DNA of 64,000 bases from contig BSQZ01000034.1 in NCBI GenBank assembly GCA_033239005.1, positions 3,823,501-3,887,500 on the forward strand. Direction: 5' to 3'. Both the position numbers and the translations under genes were made by a program. The notes beneath the pieces are model-generated. The model ran no database searches, was not told the origin of the DNA, and saw nothing but the letters and a program-made list of their open reading frames with translations. This DNA is from Lamellibrachia satsuma (lineage: Eukaryota > Annelida > Polychaeta > Sabellida > Siboglinidae). Positions within the stretch are counted from its first letter, which is position 1. Every line of letters begins with the position of its first letter. Of this stretch, positions 1 to 12,300 are shown piece after piece.

Positions 1-214
1 ATTATGTTAACAAATATATTTTGTTCAATATTTGCAACATGGCTGAATGCTGAAGGTCAGTCTGGCAGATGTGAAGTGTAATCAGTGAGTTTTGCCAGAT
101 TTGGATATACTGATTCTTGAAAATGTAAACTTTGTATATATTTTTTATGTTTTTACCAGGTAACAGACAGATTTTTGTATAACATAAATTCAAAGTTGTG
201 GTCTTACTTTTCAG

Positions 215-394
215 CTTTGAGGACACTTTATATGTGAGCAAGTGTTGTTGCCATGGAGCAGCCAGCTGTTGCCGATGGCAACCAGTTTCTATCACCATGC
301 CGATGGAATCTAGTCCAGTTTGGCTTCATCTGTTTCTACACCATGGACTTGGCAGCCACGTGGACCTTTCCATACTACATCTATAGACACACAG
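215..394 (+). CDS. SLC6-like exon 1 (38-nt 5'UTR + residues 1-47), TM1
   Basis: The acceptor TTTTCAG ends at 214, so an upstream non-coding exon is likely outside the window. Coding starts at 253. TM1 contains DLAATWTFPYY where SLC6 members usually have a GLGNVWRFPYL-type motif: FPY is kept, the Asn and Arg are not. The donor at 395 (GTAGAG) is the first of five near-identical donors repeated every 43 bp. Confidence 0.88.
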
Positions 395-3300
395 GTAGAG
401 TACTACAGAAGTACTACATACATCTATAGACACACAGGTAGAGTACTACAGAAGTACTACATACATCTATAGACACACAGGTAGAGTACTACAGAAGTAC
501 TACATACATCTATAGACACACAGGTAGAGTACTACAGAAGTACTACATACATCCATAGACACACAGGTAGAGTACTAAAGAATTACGACATACATGAGTA
601 GGCTACTAGTACATTCCAGTAGTTGATGAGGTTGGTTGTGTCAAGTTTGAACTAAAGTGGATCTCGACCGTTATTGCAATTAACTAAGTTATTACAATAC
701 ACTACATTTAAATGTAGGTGACCTTGTCCATTTGCCATCTGGAAGCCTGTTGGATTGGATAGCAATCGTTGTTAAATTTTTTAAAATATTAAGTCATTAA
801 ATTTTGTTAAATCTAGTAAAATATTGGTAAATATTAAAAAATGTTGATAAATCTAGTTAAATGTTGTTAACTCTAGTTAAATATTGTTAACTCTAGTTAA
901 ATATTTTTTATATATTGTTAAATCTAGTTAAATGTTGTTAAATGTTTTAACATCTTTTTAAAATATTGTCACATCTGAATAAATGATCACAATAAATAAC
1001 CTTTCCGTTGTTCCCTTACTCCCTCAGTTCTCTTCCTCGTGGCCTACTACGTGCTCCTGGCCCTCCTCTGTGTCCCCGTCACCTTCCTTCAGCTCAGACT
1101 GGGAGGTGTCTTCCGTGCAGGGATCGTCAACATCTTCTCCCACTACGTCCCTGCCCTGAAAGGTGAGTCTCGGAGAGGGATGCAGAGGCACCAAATTAAA
1201 TAAGTAAGAGGAAGGAGATGATCCTGTTGGAGATGACATAAAGGAAGGAGGATGTTGAAGGGGGTGTGTCCCCTCCCACAGTATTTTTTAAACAAAGGTC
1301 TCAAGGGGGTATTTTATGTAGCCACTTTTTTATAGAAAATGTGGAATTTTTCAAAAAGAAAGATATTATTTCAAAAGGAAGGAGAAGCAGTGTAAAAAAA
1401 TTGGTAGAGAAGTTGGAGACTGGACCCCTCGGGGGGTGGGGGGGTGGTCTATACCGTGACTTTGGATAAGACTGGGAGCAAAGTTTTGGTATGCTGAATT
1501 TTAGAAAGTTTTTGGGTGCAACAAAAGTCTGAGGGATCTGTAATGGAGTTAATTTCAGGTCAGTCACTAACGTGCCAATCATGTTGCATGTGAATTTGTA
1601 ACAAAGCCACTGCATACATTGCCACTGCATACAAAATGTTGAAGGTTGTTTAAAATCTGACATAGTAACAGCTAGGTCAGCGGCAAAATTAACAAAACTG
1701 TTATCAAAAGCCAAATTTTACCCACAAGGAGTAATTTCATTTCAGTAAAAATTGGTAGAAATGTTAATTTATTATTCATCTCTATATACATAGAAAAAAC
1801 TAATGAAATGCCAGGCAAAAAATCGGTTCTTATTACTGTTCATTTACAAAAACGTATCTATGATGCACAGACCGATGTGCATATAGCTTGATTTCAAGGT
1901 AATTGGCCACCTTAATTGATTGACAGTTGTTATGATTGACAGGTGTCGCTGGTGGGATGCTGCTCATGGTGTTCCTGTCGTCGGTTGTATACAATGTCCA
2001 AGTTGGTTATGGACTGTTCTACATCCTTGCTTCCCTCAAGCAGCCGTTGCCATGGTCCCACCTGGCCAACTCCACTCCCAGGTTTGTTAATCCCATCCCA
2101 ATTTTGTTAGCCCCATCTCTAGGTTTGTTAACCCCACCCTTGGTTTGTTAACCCCACCCCTATGTTTGTAAATCTCACCCTCAGTTTTGTAAACTCCAAC
2201 CCAGATTTGTTAGCCCCACCCCTATGTTTGTTAACCCCACCCCCCAGATTTGCTAACCCACCCCCAGGTTTGTTAACCCCACCTCCAGATTTGTTAACCC
2301 ACCCCCAAGTTTGTTAACCCCACCCCCAGATTTGCTAACCCACCCCCAAGTTTGTTAACCCCACCCCCAGATTTGTTAGCCCCACCCCCAAGTTTGTTAA
2401 CCCCACCCTCAGATTAGCTAACCCCACCCCCACATTGGTTAGCCCCACCCCTAGGTTTGTTAACCCCACCCCCAGGTTTGTTAACCCCACCCCCACGTTG
2501 GTTAGCCCCACCCCTAGGTTTGTTAACCCCACCCCCAGGTTTGTTAACCCCACCCCCACGTTGGTTAGCCCCACCCCTAGGTTTGTTAACCCCACCCCCA
2601 GGTTTGTTAACCCCACCCCCACGTTGGTTAGCCCCACCCCTAGGTTTGTTAACCCCACCCCCAGGTTTGTTAACCCCACCCCCACGTTGGTTAGCCCCAC
2701 CCCTAGGTTTGTTAACCCCACCCCTAGGTTTGTTAACCCCACCCCCACGTTGGTTAGCCCCACCCCTAGGTTTGTTAACCCCACCCCTAGGTTTGTTAAC
2801 CCCACCCCCACGTTGGTTAGCCCCACCCCTAGGTTTGTTAACCCCACCCCTAGGTTTGTTAACCCCACCCCCAGGTTTGTTAACCCCACCCCTAGGTTTG
2901 TTAACCACTTGTACTAGTTGTAGGTAGGTTACATTTTCCGTGAAATGATTCTGAAATGAGACAAGTAAAAATATAACCGAGGAAGGAACTTTACGTATGT
3001 GTCTTAACTACCTGTTGAAAGTTCCCATAACAGAACCAACAGTTTAACAAGATTTAACAAGATTTGCCATCCAAGCCAAAGGCCCAGATGGCAAGTGGAC
3101 AAGGAAGCCATTGGCTTATCGAGAGTCCAACAATGTTCACCTACTTATAACCCGCCCTCCTGAGATATGTGTCCAACTTGTTTTTAAACATATTCACGCT
3201 TGTTTTTAAACATCTTGTTTTTAAACAACTTGTTTTTAAACATATTCATGCTGCTTTTAAAATCTGTAGATAATTTGTTCCATTCATTTACTGTCCTCTG

Positions 3301-6300
3301 TGAGAACGAGTGCTTCCTGATGTCCAATATACACTGATCCTTTACTAACTTTACCTCATGTCCTCTAGTTCTACTATATTTCTTGAGAGAGAAAAACATA
3401 TTTCTATCAATATTTTCATACCCATTCAATATCTTAAAAACTTCAATCTGATCTCCTTTTAACTTCCTTATCTCTAGAGTTGTTAAACCACATTCTGTCA
3501 GGCGTTCTTCATAACTAAGGTCTCTCAGTTCTGGAATAATTTTAGTTGCTCTCCTCTGTATGCGTTCAAGTGTATCTATATCCTTCTTACAATATGGTCT
3601 CCATGCTTGTATACAGTATTCTAAATGAGGTCTAACTATTGCTTTATACAGATGTATAATTAGCTTTTTATCCTCGTAAGTTATGTTTCTCCTAATCAAC
3701 CCAAGAATTTGATTACCCTTTGAAGCTACAATACCACACTGCTCTGAAACTTTCATATCAGCACTTATTGTAACTCCTAAGTCCTTTTCTTTTACAGTAG
3801 TACCCAAATGGTATCTCCCATTTTATAGTTTACATTCAATTTCCCATGTCCTGTCTATAGGCATTTACATTTCCCAAAATTGAGCAACATCTGCCATTTC
3901 TCAGACCATTTCACTAATCTGTCTAGATCATTTTGTAAATGTTGTTTATCACCATCAGTGATAACCTTTCTAAACACTTTTGTGTCATCTGCAAATTTGA
4001 GTATATTACTTGTTATATTGTCATCAAAGTCATTGATGTATATTAAGAATAATTAAAGTCCTAATACTGATCCTTGTGGTACCCCACTCAAAACTGATTT
4101 CCAGTTTGAAACTTCTCCATCTACTACAACACGCTGTCTTCTGTCAGTCAGCCATTGTTCTATCCAGTCAATTAAGCCATCCCTGATACCATGGGCTTTT
4201 AATTTAAGTAGTAGTTTATAATGTGGCACTTTGTCAAAAGCTTTCTGAAAATCTGGCGATCCATCGTCAATCCACTTAGTGATTTCTTCCAAAATTTATT
4301 TGTCATGACCTCACTTTTAGGAATCCATGTTGAGATGAATTTAATAATTTATGACTAACAAGGAAGTCCACCATATGGTCTTTAATTAACTTTTCTAATA
4401 ATTTACAAATCATTGACGTTAAACTCACTGGTCTGTAATTCTCTGACTTATTTCTCGAACCCTTTTTAAATAATGGTATGATATTTGCTTCTTTCCATTC
4501 AAAAGGAACAACACCCTCTTTTAAAGTTTGGGGAGGGTGCCCTAGCACAGTACTAAGCAGGGAATGCAAATTTTATTTTGCAGGCAAAAGTGACAGTGAC
4601 AAGATATTAATTGAAGATTTGTTGCATTGCAGGTTGGAATCAAACTACATATTTTTAGGACAAACTCCTGCACAGAGCTATTACTAGTAAGTATGTAAGG
4701 TTTTAAAAGATAGCTTTGTTCATGACAAATTATGGTGCCAGTTCAAATTTGTTTGTATCCTGAATGCTAATTTAAACATGAATGTGTGATATACATTGTT
4801 GAGCATTGATAAAGTTTACTCTTGTCATAATGTATATTAAAAATGCTGCTGTTGTTTTGTGCCTGTATTAATATGTTAGGAAAAATAAAGTGACTTTTTT
4901 ATGGTGAATTATTCATTTATTTGTTGTGGTATTAATGTGCACTATCATAAATATAAATTAAATTATAATTCACTACTACTTTTAGAAACATTCAGTATGA
5001 AATTATGTTCACTAAAGTCACAGTATTTATGAGACTGTTTGCTGTTGCAATGTGACATTTTGCTATAATGTTGCAGCAATATTTTCCTCGAGTCAAGTGG
5101 CTCCATCTCATGGCCTGGCGATGTACCATGGCATCTCGGTCTGTCTCTTCTGGCTGTCTGGATCCTCACGTTTCTGCTGACTGTGCGGGGTATGGAGGGC
5201 TTCGGGAAGGTAGGGGTGTTAGAATTGATTGAATATGGAGGTGAGGCTGCCTGTGTATTGCTTGACTTTACTAGTCATGTTCACATTCAAACTGAAAGAC
5301 AAATTAACTGTTAAAATATTGATTGATGAATCCAGTTTTCCTAGGAATCCATATTTGTTTTCATTTAAGTAAATTATGCTTTTTGATTTGTTTTTATTCA
5401 TGATGAAAGAATATAACATCTATGATCATAAATAATGCCTACTTTATGCTCTTATTTGCAGTATTTTGTACATATAAAAATATGTTTATTTGGTCTAAAT
5501 TGTCTCATCAAATGTCTACTGTATACTCGTACCTGTAAACTTGAAAATATACATGTATATGACCTAAATTTGTATTATTTTTTTTTATTTTTTGTCTCCA
5601 TTGTCATATCAGTTACCTAAAATTAATGTCTAAAGGTGCATATACGACTACATTTGGTATCTATGATTTTTGTTTGCAACATAATAAAAATTATGCATTT
5701 GCAAATTGTTATGGGTTTCTCACAAGTGTACCTCTGCCTACAGCTAGTGTGTGTGTCGGGGCCTGTGTCGGTGTCACTGCTCCTTGTCCTACTGGTCTAC
5801 AGTCACACCGCCGCCCCCCTTGCAACCCACGCACTCACTAACTTCTACGCAGACCCATCAGAGGTCAAGGACTCGACCTTCGACATCTTACAGTCTCAGT
5901 TGGCATCTCCCCTGGTGGGTCTAATGATTTTAGAATATTTATGATAATGACTTGAGAATATTTATAGATTTTAGAATATTTTTGATGATAATTTTATAGC
6001 ATTTTTTATAGTGATTTTTGGATATTTATTATACTGATTTTATGATATCTGTGATAATATTTTTTAATATTTAATTATTGTAATGCACACTGTACTGCCA
6101 CGAGCCTTATTTGGCTGATACTGGCACAATTACTATTATTACCGAGACTCCTCTCACACTTTAGAATAGCCGTGGTGACAGTTCACCATAATTGTCATGT
6201 TTTACAACGTGATATTGTAGGATGTGATATTTGTAAGACATTACATTTGTAAGGCATGATATTTGTTAGGCATGATATTTATTGGGCATGATATTTGTAG

Positions 6301-9300
6301 GACATGATATTTGTAAGGCAAGATATTTGTAGGATATGATGTTTGAAAGGAAAAACATTTGTAAAGCATGACATTTGTAAGGCATGATATTTCTGAGACA
6401 TGGTATTTGTAAGGCTTTATATTTGCATGACATAATATTTGTATAAGACATGATATTCGTGAGACGTAATATTTATAAGATGTGATATTTGTGAGACATG
6501 ATATTTCTAGGACCTGCTATTTGAGACTTGAACCATTATTTGCAATTATGATTTAACAGAGTGGTATATGTATAGTTCAGCAGCGAATTTATTGTTACAA
6601 AATGCCACGTTGAAGGGGGTGATTGTTGCAAGAGGGGGTGATTGTTACAAGAGGGGTTGATTGTAGATGTGGACAAGGGCACTGGAGCAACATGTGGGAT
6701 GTGTTGGGTTGTGGGCAGGGATACTTCCCACCCTTGGGAAACACCTGGGAAACAGGAAGCCAGCCAGGAACATGTAAGTAACCAACGGAACAACCTCTGA
6801 TGTTATTGTTTTATTGTGCGTGCTTGCGTGTGTGTATGCATGTGGGGATGCATGCATGTACGTGCCTGCAGACACCAACTTGATGAAAAACTCACATGTT
6901 TAAAATAATATGTAAAAAACCATAAGATTTCTTAATTTACTGATTCTATTGGTTGGAACATATTCAACATTTCAATCGAGCGATCGGTGACGTTGGAAAA
7001 TTTTCTATTTATGCAATCTCTGGAAAGTAGAAACCGATTCGGCGCATTCGATGTTTTGGTCCAGGGAATGTCACTTAGAAGAAGAAGAAGAATTTTTTAT
7101 TTGACCCATACATTTCACATAATACATATATATCCATGTTGAATTATAATTTTATATAATACAGGTGTATATGGTTGTAAGTAAACATGGTGTATATATT
7201 AAGGTTATTAAATTAATTATATATTATATATACATTAAGGTTATTAAATAAACAAATAGGGTCAGGAGACTCCTCTAGGACTTTGATAGTCACTATCGAG
7301 GAGCCACCTTACAAATTAAAATTAAACTTAAATCAGTTGGTCAAACATATATAATTCTACTGAAAATAAAAAATAAACCATAATAATATCATCTCTGATT
7401 GCGTGTATGCGTGTGCATGCGTGCATGTGCATGTGTGTGTTCATGTATGAATATTCTTGCTTGATTATGTGTGTTTGCAGTTTAGGCGCCTTTTAGTATA
7501 ATGTGACAGGTGGTTGTATTGTTTAATGTTGCACACATGTATAGAAATTTTGCCTTGTGCATGAATCTTGATAATTTTGTAAAAAAAGAAAGTTTTGCAT
7601 ACTGAGCAAATCGCAGTAAGCTGTGTATATTAAGCTTTTCTTTAACTATAGTGGGAATATTATTAAGTAAAAATGGTAAATTATACCGAAGGCATTTCTT
7701 TGCAAATTCATGTTTAGTTTTATAAGTATATATTTCATTCTTGATTCGTGTATCATAATTATGTATGTCATAGTTGAAGATTATCCTCCAGTTTTGTAAA
7801 TAAACTGGTAAACTCTTTTAATTGTTGTAATTTAAGAATGTCATCTACTTTTAACATGCTGAGTTTTTTATGGAGTGGCTCAGTGTGGGAATTATAATTA
7901 CTTAAGGTAATAATTCTCAAAGCTTTCTTTTGAAGTTTTATTATTCTATTTGTTTGAAAACCCCAAACCGTGATGCAATAATTAATGTGTGATACAATTA
8001 ATGAATTATATATTAATGTTTTAATTTGTTGTGGTAACACGTTTCAATTTATTTTAAATACCAGCCTTTTTAGAACATGCGTTTAAAATTTTATCAGTAT
8101 GTCTTTTCCAGTTCAAATTTAAATAAATAATTTAAATTAACAAATTACATTCCTTAATTGTTCAATATTTATATTATCTATCTTCAAAATAAGCATTTGT
8201 ACATTTTTATTTGCCTTTTGGAATGTCATATATTTATATTTTGCAATGTTTAATGATAATTTATATATTTTGAGCCATTCATTTATTTTTAAAAGTTTGT
8301 CATTTATTAAAGATTCTAAATTGTCATTGTGTATGTTACCGTTAAAAGTTTTTAAGGAAGATAAGTAATTTACAAATGCCTTAAGTTAACTAAACTTTGC
8401 ATTAATTGATTGTATGTTAGAACTTAGAATATTGAAATGTTTATTATTGTTTTTTGCTACTAAATAAAAATTTTCAAAATCTTAGTATGAAGATTGTATT
8501 ATAGGCAGTTCATTATTTTCATTACTGTTATTGATATCTAAAATATTATTTAGAACATTTTTGTCAATACCACTTGTAAACAAGAGAAAGGTTTTGTCAG
8601 TTATCATTTATTTGCATTTTTAATTTGGTTGACAACAATATATTTTATTGTGCAATAATGTTTTTAATAAAATCGGACATAAAATTGAGGCAGCAAATTA
8701 AGCCACTATACACATGTGAGTTATTTTGCATATGGATATGTTTGTGCATGTTTATATCCTGTGCATGTGTCAATGTTACAGAATGCTTAGTGTAAATCAG
8801 GGCATAATTTAGTTTTTTGTGGTGGAAGTAACGAATGGAACCATTATATACATGTGAGGTATTTTGTGATGTGTACGGTGGAAGTGCCAGGTTTAAAATA
8901 GGTATATTGTAATCCAATTGTGCTACAGCTGTCCAAGCAAGTGTAATAGATCTGACAGAATACATTGAAAAATAAGTAAAAATAAGAAAAAATTAATAAA
9001 GCAATAATCTCTTGCATAGGTGTTAACTGTATGCCTAAGAAGACAAGAGGTAAATTCATTATTAGCACAAATGTGGTATTTTGCATTATTGAAAGCAATC
9101 ATGACATATATTATGCCAATTATCACTCTTTCAGCAGTCAATACCATGTAGCCGGTATGGCGAATGTATTAGCCCCCAGTCAGGCACAGCAGTTTGTGCT
9201 GTAAAACTGCTGTAACAAAACGAATTAGCAGCACAACACTGCAGTTCTGCATTATAATAAATAAATAAACACACTGCAGTTTTGCAGTAAAACGGGTAAT

Positions 9301-12300
9301 GTATAAGCAGCTCAGTTAACTACACAGCAGTTTTGCAGTAAAACGAGTAATGTATAAGCAGCTCAGTTAACTACACAGCAGTTTTGCAATGAAACAACGT
9401 ATTAGCAACAGTCAAATATATACATGTGTGCTGGGGTGCAGGCCATTTATGACAGCTACCAACCAGATCCTGTGTTGCTCAATACCAACATTGCTAGTCT
9501 GCAGCTACAAAGCCACACGGGGGGCTTTATCAGAGCAGGCCATCTGGTATGTGGGTAAGCTTGACAGAGTAATTGCCTAGTGGGTCATTTATGACTGTCT
9601 GTAAACTAGGTACTGTGTTGCACAATACGTGTACAGGTGTACTTGGTTCTGTTGCGCAATACCAAAATTGCTATTCCACTGCAACTAAAACCTCTGGTGG
9701 GTTAAACCTAGCAGGCTGTCTGGTATGTGGGGAAGCTTGAGTAATGCCTAATGGGGCACTCCATGTTGACAATGAATCAATCAGTGGTCACATGTTATTG
9801 TATAAGAAAACATGGCAACTACAAAAGTGTTGTTGTCTTAATATAGACAAAGGTCGTCATCTGTTGTTATTTCATTTACCTTACTTGGCAGGTCCTTCAC
9901 CATGATTTTTCCATTGAACATCCAACCAGCTGTCAGCTTTTTTAGTTTCTTTAGCGTCATTGTTTCAAATGCTAGTTGGGCCGACGTGTGTATTGTTCTA
10001 GGTTGTCACTGCTTTCTTCGAGTGCGTTTATCTTCTTCTCTAGCTCAACGATACGTGTCCTTTGTCGTTACTTGTTTGGTCACATTTTCGATGTGTACGT
10101 TCAGTGAATTGATCTTGTCCGCTAGATTGCATGGGTACAGAGCTTTTTTCAACTTTGCACCTACTGCGTCATCATTTAATAGTTAAATAATTCATAGTGC
10201 AAGCATTTTCTCTGTGTCTTCTGTGTGACTGCTGCTTGGTGTTGGTTTAGGAGGCATTGCAGGACTCAGTACACAGCAATAAGTTATTGGGGCGTGGCAA
10301 TATTCTATCACTTCACGTGGCAATACTCTATCACTTGCGTGGCAATACTCTATCACTTGCGTGGCAATACTCTATCACTTGCATGGCAATACTCTATCAC
10401 TTGCGTGGCAATACTCTATCACTTGCATGGCAATACTCTATCACTTGCGTGGCCATACTCTATCACTTGCATGGCAATACTATATCACTTGCGTGGCAAT
10501 ACTCTATCACTTGCGTGGCAATACTCTATCACTTGCATGGCAATACTCTATCACTTGCATGGCAATACTCTATCACTTGCGTGGCAATATTATATCACTT
10601 GCGTGGCAATACTATATCACTTCATGTTTCCAGTAATGTAATAGCAGTGCACATTCATACATACAGCCCATTTAACATTCGCGGTGCTTCTTATTTTCCT
10701 GATCATCATGTCATAGTCGGAACTGTGCAGAAGGACAACATTAAGCCTCCATCTTGAACTGGAAACTCAGAACTTCTAGTACAGTTCACTCAGAACTTCT
10801 ACTACAGTTCACTCAGAACTTCTACTACAGTTCACTCAGAACTTCTACTACAGTTCACTCAGAACTTCTACTACAGTTCACTTAGAACTTCTACTACAGT
10901 TCACTTAGAACTTCTACTACAGTTCACTCAGAACTTCTACTACAGTTCACTCAGAACTTCTACTACAGTTCACTCAGAACTTCTACTACAGTTCACTCAG
11001 AACTTCTACTACAGTTCACTCAGAACTTCTACTACAGTTCACTTAGAACTTCTACTACAGTTCACTCAGAACTTCTACTACAGTTCACTCAGAACTTCTA
11101 CTACAGTTCACTCAGAACTTCTACTACAGTTCACTCAGAACTTCTACTACAGTTCACTCAGAACTTCTACTACAGTTCACTTAGAACTTCTACTACAGTT
11201 CACTCAGAACTTTTACTACAGTTCACTTACAACTTCTACTACAGTTCACTTAGAACTTCTACTACAGTTCACTTAGAACTTCTATTACAGTTCACTCAGA
11301 ACTTTTACTACAGTTCACTTAGAACTTCTACTACAGTTCACTTAGAACTTCTACTACAGTTCACTTAGAACTTCTACTGCAGTTCACTTAGAACTTCTAC
11401 TACAGTTCACTTAGAACTTCTACTACAGTTCACTTAGAACTTCTTCTACAGTTCACTTAGAACTTCTACTACAGTTCACTTAGAACTTCTACTACAGTTC
11501 ACTCAGAACTTCTACTACAGTTCACTCAGAACTTTTACTACAGTTCACTTAGAACTTCTACTACAGTTCACTCAGAACTTCTACTACAGTTCACTCAGAA
11601 CTTCTACTAAAGTTCACTTAGAACTTCTACTACAGTTCACTCAGAACATCTACTACAGTTCACTTAGAACTTCTACTACAGTTCACTAAGAACTTCTACT
11701 ACAGTTCACTTAGAACTTCTACAACAGTTTACTTAGAACTTCTGCTACAGTTCACTTAGAACTTCTGCTACAGTTCACTTAGAACTTCTACTACAGTTCA
11801 CTTAGAACTTCTACTACAGTTCACTTAGAACTTCTACTACAGTTCACTTAAAACTTCTACTACTGTTCACTCAGAACTTCTACTACAGTTCACTTAGAAC
11901 TTCTACTACAGTTCACTTAGAACTTCTACAACAGTTTACTTAGAACTTCTGCTACAGTTCACTTAGAACTTCTGCTACAGTTAACTTAGAACTTCTGCTA
12001 CAGTTCACTTAGAACTTCTACTACAGTTCACTTAGAAGTTCTACTACAGTTCACTTAAAACTTCTACTACTGTTCACTCAGAACTTTTACTAAAGTTCAC
12101 TTAGAACTTCTACTACAGTTCACTCAGAACTTCTACTACATTTCACTCAGAACTTCTACTACAGTTCACTCAAAACTTCTACTACAGTTCACTTAGAACT
12201 TCTACTACAGTTCACTTAGAACTTATACTACAGTTCACTTAGAACTTCTTCTACAGTTCACTTAGAACTTCTACTACAGTTCACTTAGAACTTCTACTAC

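Noticed and set aside
2335..2927. Long open frames on both strands (GVGLTN and TPRFVN repeats)
   Set aside because: By-product of a stop-free 21-bp minisatellite in an intron.
9902..10186. 94-codon plus-strand hydrophobic frame
   Set aside because: It is the complement of a LINE ORF1 coiled coil read on minus.
10225..10757. Three overlapping frames of 91-166 codons
   Set aside because: 22-bp minisatellite without stops; the repeat reads open in all forward frames.
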